A stretch of DNA of 64,000 nucleotides, taken from the IMG/VR virus record IMGVR_UViG_3300037264_001719, positions 18,332 to 82,331 of that record; one strand, given 5' to 3'. How positions within the stretch are numbered: position 1 is the stretch's first letter; each line of letters starts with the position of its first letter. Under the pieces are notes generated by a model. The model saw only the letters and a program-made list of their open reading frames with translations. It was not told where the DNA came from and did not search any database. The position numbers and the translations under genes were made by a program. Shown here in pieces: positions 60,199-64,000 of the stretch. This DNA is from a virus.

Positions 60199-60927
60199 AT
60201 GCGCGAAGATAAGACCTGCGTCATCGAGAAGTACGAGACCTCGATCAGCCACTACCCGAACCGGAAGTTCGGGAAGGCCGAGATTCGCAGGTATCGGTCA
60301 ACCTCCCGGGCGACGTACTTTGCCGAGGGGGTCCGGGGCTACCTGTACTATGAGTACCGGAAGCCCGCCACCCTCATCGAACTCAGGATCGGCAGGAAGA
60401 CGTGGATGACTGACGATCCTCAATTTTTCTGGAGCCTCGAACATTTCGCGTCGCAGGCCAAGGGCCGCGTGCTTGTGGCGGGTCTTGGGTTGGGGATCGT
60501 CGTCCACCTGCTCGTCAAGAATCCCGCCGTCACGCAGATCGACGTGGTGGACCGCGAACTCGATGTCATCCGGCTCGTTCAGCCGCTCCTTCCCGACGAT
60601 CCGCGCATTCATGTTCACCATCAGGACTTCTACGAGTGGTGCGACCACGCTTCCATGAACACCGACTACTTTCCCGACACCGTGATTTGGGACTTAGCGG
60701 TGGGCACGGACGGGAAGATCAGCGAGGGCGGGGAGATCGTGGTCGCCGTGCCGCTCGTCGCCGCCCGGTTCATGCCGCTCAAGTGGGATGGCAAGAACTG
60801 GGTCGAGCGGAAAGACTTCAGGCCCTTCGAGATGTTCGTCCACGGTGTTGACCGTGATCCGGTCGGGGAGGCGTTCGTCAGGACGCCGGAGTTCAAGAGG
60901 GTGCGGGCCTGCATCATCGGGAGGTAA
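60199..60927 (+). CDS. Class I methyltransferase (spermidine-synthase-like)
   Basis: Encodes 242 residues. RVLVAGLGLGIVVHLL is the SAM loop (GLGLG 95-99), TQIDVVDRELDVIRLV the acidic strand, and HVHHQDFYEW with TVIWDLAVG complete the fold, like spermidine-synthase or small Rossmann methyltransferases. Substrate unknown. Its ATG is separated from the upstream stop by two bases. Confidence 0.8.
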   Translation: MREDKTCVIEKYETSISHYPNRKFGKAEIRRYRSTSRATYFAEGVRGYLYYEYRKPATLIELRIGRKTWMTDDPQFFWSLEHFASQAKGRVLVAGLGLGIVVHLLVKNPAVTQIDVVDRELDVIRLVQPLLPDDPRIHVHHQDFYEWCDHASMNTDYFPDTVIWDLAVGTDGKISEGGEIVVAVPLVAARFMPLKWDGKNWVERKDFRPFEMFVHGVDRDPVGEAFVRTPEFKRVRACIIGR

Positions 60928-60960
60928 CTCAAAGATGGAACGAATCGAGAAGGAGATCGT

Positions 60961-61281
60961 GTGCCCGAAGTAAGACTTGCGCTCAACGAGGAGGACTTCC
61001 GAAAGCTGGCCTCGGGCCGCATCATCGAGACTGAGATCAGGTTTCGGGACGAGATCATCTGGCTCCAGATCGGCCTCCGCAATATCGGGAACGCGGCATT
61101 GGTAAGGGCGGTGGAAGATGTCCTCAGACAAAGACCGGGAGAACTTCGTCCTGCGGATCGCCTCTTTGAAGAACTCCCCGAAGGAGGGGGAGAAGATGAC
61201 CCGGAAGCGGGGGGAGAGGAAGAAGTGGGTTGCGACATTGAGCCCCCTCCGCAAGCAGGTGCGCCGCCATCAGGGTCGTGA
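60961..61281 (+). CDS. Hypothetical protein overlapping the next ORF
   Basis: Encodes 106 residues from GTG 60961 with AGGAG upstream. The first 60 residues look genuine (LNEEDFRKLASGRIIETEIR); the acidic and Pro-rich last 40 overlap a different reading frame that also looks coding. Either the true C-terminus is shorter or there is a genuine overlap. Confidence 0.5.
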   Translation: MPEVRLALNEEDFRKLASGRIIETEIRFRDEIIWLQIGLRNIGNAALVRAVEDVLRQRPGELRPADRLFEELPEGGGEDDPEAGGEEEVGCDIEPPPQAGAPPSGS

Positions 61282-61309
61282 AGAAGAACCGATAGAAAGG
61301 AGAACATGA
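61118..61309 (+). CDS. Small basic protein in an overlapping frame
   Basis: Encodes 63 residues from ATG 61118. The sequence is basic (MTRKRGERKKWVATLSPLRK) and its stop overlaps the next gene's start (ATGATG), so translation coupling is likely. It overlaps the previous ORF by 164 bases. Confidence 0.5.
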   Translation: MSSDKDRENFVLRIASLKNSPKEGEKMTRKRGERKKWVATLSPLRKQVRRHQGREEEPIERRT

Positions 61310-61779
61310 TGCGCCAACTCAAGATCGAACTGCCGACGTTCCAAAACGGGGTTGCCCGGCAGGTCAAGGACTCCAAGGGCCGGAACTGGGAAGTCGTGAG
61401 GGAACTCATGGATGCCGCCGCGCCCGCCGCCGATCAGACGGAGTTCCTTACCCTCAGAGAGGTTCCTCGATGGGACATCCAGATCGAGGGATTCCAGATC
61501 GGGACGGCGGATCACGGTGAGGCGGGAGAGGCGATGCGGCTGGCGTTCAAGGCCGCAGGGCTCACTTCCCTCCCCGAAGCCGTGCTCGTGAAAGCCGTTA
61601 CCCCGGAGGAGCAGTACGCCGTGTTCACGTTGGGCGGGAAGGCGTACTCCGTCCCGCTCAAGCAGTTCTCGGAGGAAGTCGAGAAGTCGGGGGCGTGGAT
61701 CACCGCTCGGCAGGCACGCCGCCCGGAGATCGACGCACTCATGATCGAACTCAGGAAGCTCCAGCAGAGGCGGGCATGA
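61306..61779 (+). CDS. Hypothetical protein
   Basis: Encodes 157 residues with GAAAGGAGAAC before ATG 61306. It contains beta strands (RWDIQIEGFQIGTAD) and a helix-rich centre (EAGEAMRLAFKAAGL). No family recognised. Confidence 0.75.
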   Translation: MMRQLKIELPTFQNGVARQVKDSKGRNWEVVRELMDAAAPAADQTEFLTLREVPRWDIQIEGFQIGTADHGEAGEAMRLAFKAAGLTSLPEAVLVKAVTPEEQYAVFTLGGKAYSVPLKQFSEEVEKSGAWITARQARRPEIDALMIELRKLQQRRA

Positions 61780-62066
61780 CGAAGCCGAAGACCGGACAGT
61801 CCAAGTCCCCTCCTTCCGAAGAGACGGAGGCGATCCAGATTCGCAGGGATTCCCGGCTCGGGAAGAAGGCCCGGTTCATCCGGGCGGTTGCCGAGTACCT
61901 CGCCGGGAACCAAGCGGGAAAGAGCATCGCCCTCGAAATCGAATCGGGGGGCGGCGGTCCTATGAAGTGGGCGAGCGAGTGGGCGAAGGTCCGTGGGGAG
62001 TCGGGACTGTTCGGCTATCCCACGAGGGAAGAAGCCGAGGCGCAGTTGTGGGAGCTTCTCGGATGA
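61776..62066 (+). CDS. Hypothetical protein
   Basis: Encodes 96 residues overlapping the previous stop. The N-terminus is polar and possibly disordered; the C-terminus has ARFIRAVAEYLAGNQAGKSI and a Trp-rich WASEWAKVRGES. Unassigned. Confidence 0.72.
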   Translation: MTKPKTGQSKSPPSEETEAIQIRRDSRLGKKARFIRAVAEYLAGNQAGKSIALEIESGGGGPMKWASEWAKVRGESGLFGYPTREEAEAQLWELLG

Positions 62067-62500
62067 ACTCTGTCAGCCTCCCGATCAAGGACCCGTCCCT
62101 CTTCTTCATCTGCCGCCTTTGCACGAAGATGGCCGAGCAAATAGGTCGAGGGGAGACCGTCTGCCATCACCCATGCGGCGGGCCGCGCAAGGGCCGGGCG
62201 TTTCCGTTGTATACCGGGCCGATGGCGAACGCGACCATCGAGACCCATTGTTTCGTCTGCGGTGTGGATGCCGAGAAGAAGCTCAAGATCGGGAACGGTC
62301 TGCGGGAACTCGGGGTGTGCATCAAGCACCTCATCTTCGCAGGGATCGACCCCAAGACCTTGCCCCCTCCCAAGACGGAGGATCGGGGCGTCGTGCAGAA
62401 GCGTGAAGTCCGGCGGGTCAGCATCTACGAGATGCTCAATATCGACCCGGTGAAGGACTTGGGATTCAAGGAGCCGGAACCGCCGGAGGAGAAGAAATGA
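62063..62500 (+). CDS. Multi-zinc-knuckle protein
   Basis: Encodes 145 residues. CRLC, CHHPC and CFVC pairs are spread over the first half, followed by a Lys/Glu-rich tail (PEPPEEKK). Candidate nucleic-acid-binding small protein. It overlaps both neighbours by four bases. Confidence 0.75.
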   Translation: MNSVSLPIKDPSLFFICRLCTKMAEQIGRGETVCHHPCGGPRKGRAFPLYTGPMANATIETHCFVCGVDAEKKLKIGNGLRELGVCIKHLIFAGIDPKTLPPPKTEDRGVVQKREVRRVSIYEMLNIDPVKDLGFKEPEPPEEKK

Positions 62501-62730
62501 GCCCAATCAAATGCCGGAAGTGCGGGAAGAACTTCAAGGGCCGGGAGAACGCCAAGACGCTCGTTCTGCCGATGCACCACGGATGGGTGGACCCGAAGAC
62601 TGCGAAGATGATCTTCTGCGGGACGGCCACGTCCGAGCAGGTCGTCATGTACAAGAAAGCCATCGAGGTGCTCAAGCGGAGGAAGCTCAACCCGGAGGGC
62701 TTCACCAAGATCGAGGGCGGAAAGGCGTAA
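62497..62730 (+). CDS. Small zinc-ribbon protein
   Basis: Encodes 77 residues. CRKCGKNF and a downstream MHHGW/FCG set of ligands suggest a zinc ribbon. The C-terminal helix is basic (YKKAIEVLKRRKLNPEGFTK). Confidence 0.75.
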   Translation: MSPIKCRKCGKNFKGRENAKTLVLPMHHGWVDPKTAKMIFCGTATSEQVVMYKKAIEVLKRRKLNPEGFTKIEGGKA

Positions 62731-62733
62731 GGG

Positions 62734-62964
62734 ATGAGATGGACCTGCCTGCTCTGCAAGAAGCCGCTCAAGCGGATCAACTTCCACAACGTCGAATGCC
62801 GAAACCACGACTTCCCGAAGCAACATCGACTGTGTGGGGTCTGCGTCCCGGTCCTTGTAGACGCCGAGGTCATCCGCTGGCACAACCCGCAGGTAGGGCA
62901 CGTCATGTCGCAGGATGACTCTTGCCCGTCGAGGGAACTCCTGACGGCGGTGAGGTTGATGTAG
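62734..62964 (+). CDS. Small zinc-finger protein
   Basis: Encodes 76 residues. CLLCKKPLKRINFHNVEC then CGVC form a treble-clef-like cluster. The rest is basic. Confidence 0.75.
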   Translation: MRWTCLLCKKPLKRINFHNVECRNHDFPKQHRLCGVCVPVLVDAEVIRWHNPQVGHVMSQDDSCPSRELLTAVRLM

Positions 62965-62975
62965 CGGGCGGTGGA

Positions 62976-63004
62976 TAGACAAAGTAAATTATAGGAGATA
63001 TACT
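62976..63004 (+). promoter_or_regulatory. Promoter for the mini-gene cluster
   Basis: TAGACA (62976-62981), 17 bases, TATACT (62999-63004), in an AT-rich gap. The next start is TTG 63041 with GGAGGGAGAAC upstream. Confidence 0.62.
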
Positions 63005-63040
63005 TCACAACCTTGCGGCGGTGCTGAACGGAGGGAGAAC

Positions 63041-63172
63041 TTGACGGATAAGTGGCGGTGGTTCACGCACAACTGTCTCGCGCATCCCATAGCGGGAGTA
63101 TGCTGGTTGATCGGTCTCGTTCGGCTGGGTGACTGGTTGCACAACGTATCGACTCCGAGGCGTGACTCGTAA
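63041..63172 (+). CDS. Small phage protein with HN(x)LAHP motif
   Basis: Encodes 43 residues from TTG 63041. FTHNCLAHPIAGVCW, then GDWLHNVSTP is a known small phage-protein motif of unknown function. The TTG start is chosen because a strong ribosome site lies seven bases upstream. Confidence 0.78.
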   Translation: MTDKWRWFTHNCLAHPIAGVCWLIGLVRLGDWLHNVSTPRRDS

Positions 63173-63182
63173 GGAGCAAGTG

Positions 63183-63398
63183 ATGGACGGCCCAGTTTCA
63201 TACCCTCAAGACGTGAAAGTGATCCGCGTGAAGCGCGGAGAGAAGGTCGCTATCCAATGGGAGTACACCTCCGCAGATGGTGTCCATGTGCCCCATGTCC
63301 GAGAAGTGTGGGTCTCTGAGGAAGAGGCGGAACTGATCTCGGTGATGGGTGGCCTTCGTCGTTGGTTTCACCAATCCCAAGAAGGGAAGAAGGTCTGA
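63183..63398 (+). CDS. Small hypothetical protein
   Basis: Encodes 71 residues. VKVIRVKRGEKVAIQWEY and VREVWVSEEEAEL are the recognisable features. Its end (SQEGKKV) carries the start of the repeat found at the next gene junctions. Confidence 0.72.
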   Translation: MDGPVSYPQDVKVIRVKRGEKVAIQWEYTSADGVHVPHVREVWVSEEEAELISVMGGLRRWFHQSQEGKKV

Positions 63399-63399
63399 C

Positions 63400-63498
63400 A
63401 TGACTTGCGTGTACTGCCGATCCGAAATGATCCTGTATGGGTGGGGACTTGCTATCTGCCCGAAATGTGCGGGACACGAAACCCAAGAAGGGAAGTAG
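63400..63498 (+). CDS. Minimal zinc-ribbon peptide
   Basis: Encodes 32 residues with two pairs CVYC and CPKC, almost nothing but a zinc ribbon, ending TQEGK. The stop overlaps the 29-base junction repeat. Confidence 0.68.
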   Translation: MTCVYCRSEMILYGWGLAICPKCAGHETQEGK

Positions 63499-63682
63499 AC
63501 CAACCATGACGTTGACACGTCGCATTTGGTTGTGGTTCAAGCGCGAGTGGTGCCGCATTGGGCCGGGGCACGATTGGTGCGGGTACGGTGCGCCCCGTGA
63601 CCCGGACGAGCCGATGGTGACATTCTGCCGACGCTGTTTCATGGCCGATACTCCCCAAGAAGGGAAGTAGACCAACCATGAC
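63482..63682 (+). repeat. 29-base direct repeat at gene junctions
   Basis: Two perfect copies at 63482-63510 and 63654-63682 (172 bases apart) each cover the last codons (encoding QEGK), the stop, the leader and the ATGAC start of the next gene. A 14-base partial copy is at 63376-63389 and an 11-base imperfect one at 63878-63888. Confidence 0.85.
63506..63670 (+). CDS. Small zinc-finger protein
   Basis: Encodes 54 residues, ATG within the junction repeat. Trp- and Cys-rich (LWFKREWCRIGPGHDWCGYG, FCRRCFMADT) and ending in QEGK like its neighbours. Confidence 0.7.
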   Translation: MTLTRRIWLWFKREWCRIGPGHDWCGYGAPRDPDEPMVTFCRRCFMADTPQEGK

Positions 63683-63911
63683 TTCAGCGAAGACCGCCTT
63701 CGATGGAGAATGGGTTAAAACGGCCCCGTTGCTCTCTACTCGCTTTGGGGTAGGGGCTGATCCAAGATGTGAAGTATGCAAGCGTATGTCCTGCGCTCCC
63801 CATTGGTACTCGATCAAACGGAAGATTTTCAGATGTACCAAGTGCTTTACGCCAGAATCTTTAGGGGGTCGCAAAACCCAAGAAAGGCACGATGCGAAAC
63901 CCGCTGTTTAA
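63678..63911 (+). CDS. Small zinc-binding protein
   Basis: Encodes 77 residues. CEVCKRMSC and FRCTKCF suggest a zinc cluster. Ends with a basic tail. Confidence 0.7.
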   Translation: MTSAKTAFDGEWVKTAPLLSTRFGVGADPRCEVCKRMSCAPHWYSIKRKIFRCTKCFTPESLGGRKTQERHDAKPAV

Positions 63912-63932
63912 TCTCATGTGGGGCCGAGAGGA

Positions 63933-64000
63933 GTGAAGACCAAGAGCAAACCGAAAAGCTGGGACGGGGAGAGCCGGATATGCACCTCGCCCTACAGGGT
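63933..64000 (+). CDS. Start of a further small gene (3' truncated by window)
   Basis: GTG 63933, preceded by GAGAGGA, opens a basic frame (MKTKSKPKSWDGESR) that runs off the window. It continues the pattern of short basic proteins. Confidence 0.45.
   Translation, partial: MKTKSKPKSWDGESRICTSPYR

Noticed and set aside
60935-60973. A 12-residue frame starting ATG 60935
   Set aside because: Too short; it overlaps the ribosome site of the gene at 60961.
1-64000. CRISPR arrays, insertion sequences, integrase or attachment sites
   Set aside because: No regular repeat-spacer pattern, transposase or recombinase motif was seen; only the 29-base junction repeat and internal gene repeats occur.
1-64000. 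Classical Rho-independent terminators
   Set aside because: GC-rich stems exist (for example 6097-6114 and 54334-54371), but none is followed by a T-run.

Overview
The window is a contiguous piece of a GC-rich, tightly packed tailed-phage genome with contractile-tail (myovirus) architecture. Almost every gene lies on the + strand, and neighbours mostly abut or overlap by a few bases (ATGA, TGATG, TAGTG). No stretch longer than about 300 bases lacks a gene; the largest gaps are roughly 110-120 bases (before the sheath gene and around 47.4 kb), and both hold promoter-like sequence. No terminase, integrase, DNA polymerase, complete tRNA, CRISPR array or insertion sequence was recognised. The host cannot be named. 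Consensus sigma70-type promoters with 17-base spacers and strong AGGAGG ribosome sites fit a bacterial host whose RNA polymerase the phage uses.

Region 1 (1-10.1 kb) is head and neck: portal, prohead protease with a scaffold-like C-terminus, major capsid protein with an apparent inserted domain, then adaptor, stopper and tail-completion type proteins. Region 2 (10.2-26.2 kb) is the contractile tail and baseplate: sheath, two tube paralogues, a tail assembly chaperone with a well-formed -1 slippery site (TTTTTTG, 14042-14048), tape measure, CIS-tube/LysM-like adaptor proteins, gpD/gp27-type hub, gpV/gp5-type spike, a PAAR-like tip, gp25-like wedge, gpJ and a gpI-like protein. The order resembles P2-type phages and extracellular contractile injection systems. 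Region 3 (26.2-36.4 kb) is host-recognition equipment: a fibre with repeated DHxH metal motifs and a beta-helix, a patatin-like lipase, and two very cysteine-rich fibre or baseplate proteins.

Region 4 (36.4-47.4 kb) is the most unusual part. It encodes a coiled-coil membrane protein, a stand-alone response-regulator receiver, a GT2-GT4 double glycosyltransferase, a GT92/GT2-like glycosyltransferase, an oppositely oriented GT4 glycosyltransferase, a metacaspase, a proline-rich membrane protein, a methyltransferase, a lipoprotein, a fused sulfotransferase/APS kinase and a fused HAD phosphatase/ADP-ribosylglycohydrolase. A plausible reading is a phage-borne module for building and sulfating glycans, mixed with host-interference enzymes.

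Region 5 (47.4-64 kb) has repeated consensus promoters and many small genes: a SWIM zinc protein, a MoxR AAA+ ATPase paired with a metallopeptidase/VWA protein, a dual-specificity phosphatase, three proteins with a Cys-His-Asp (transglutaminase/papain-like) pattern, two YkgJ-type cysteine-cluster proteins, two DNA-binding helix-turn-helix proteins, a second methyltransferase, and a run of tiny zinc-ribbon proteins whose gene junctions share a 29-base direct repeat. This looks like an accessory or early region acting on the host.
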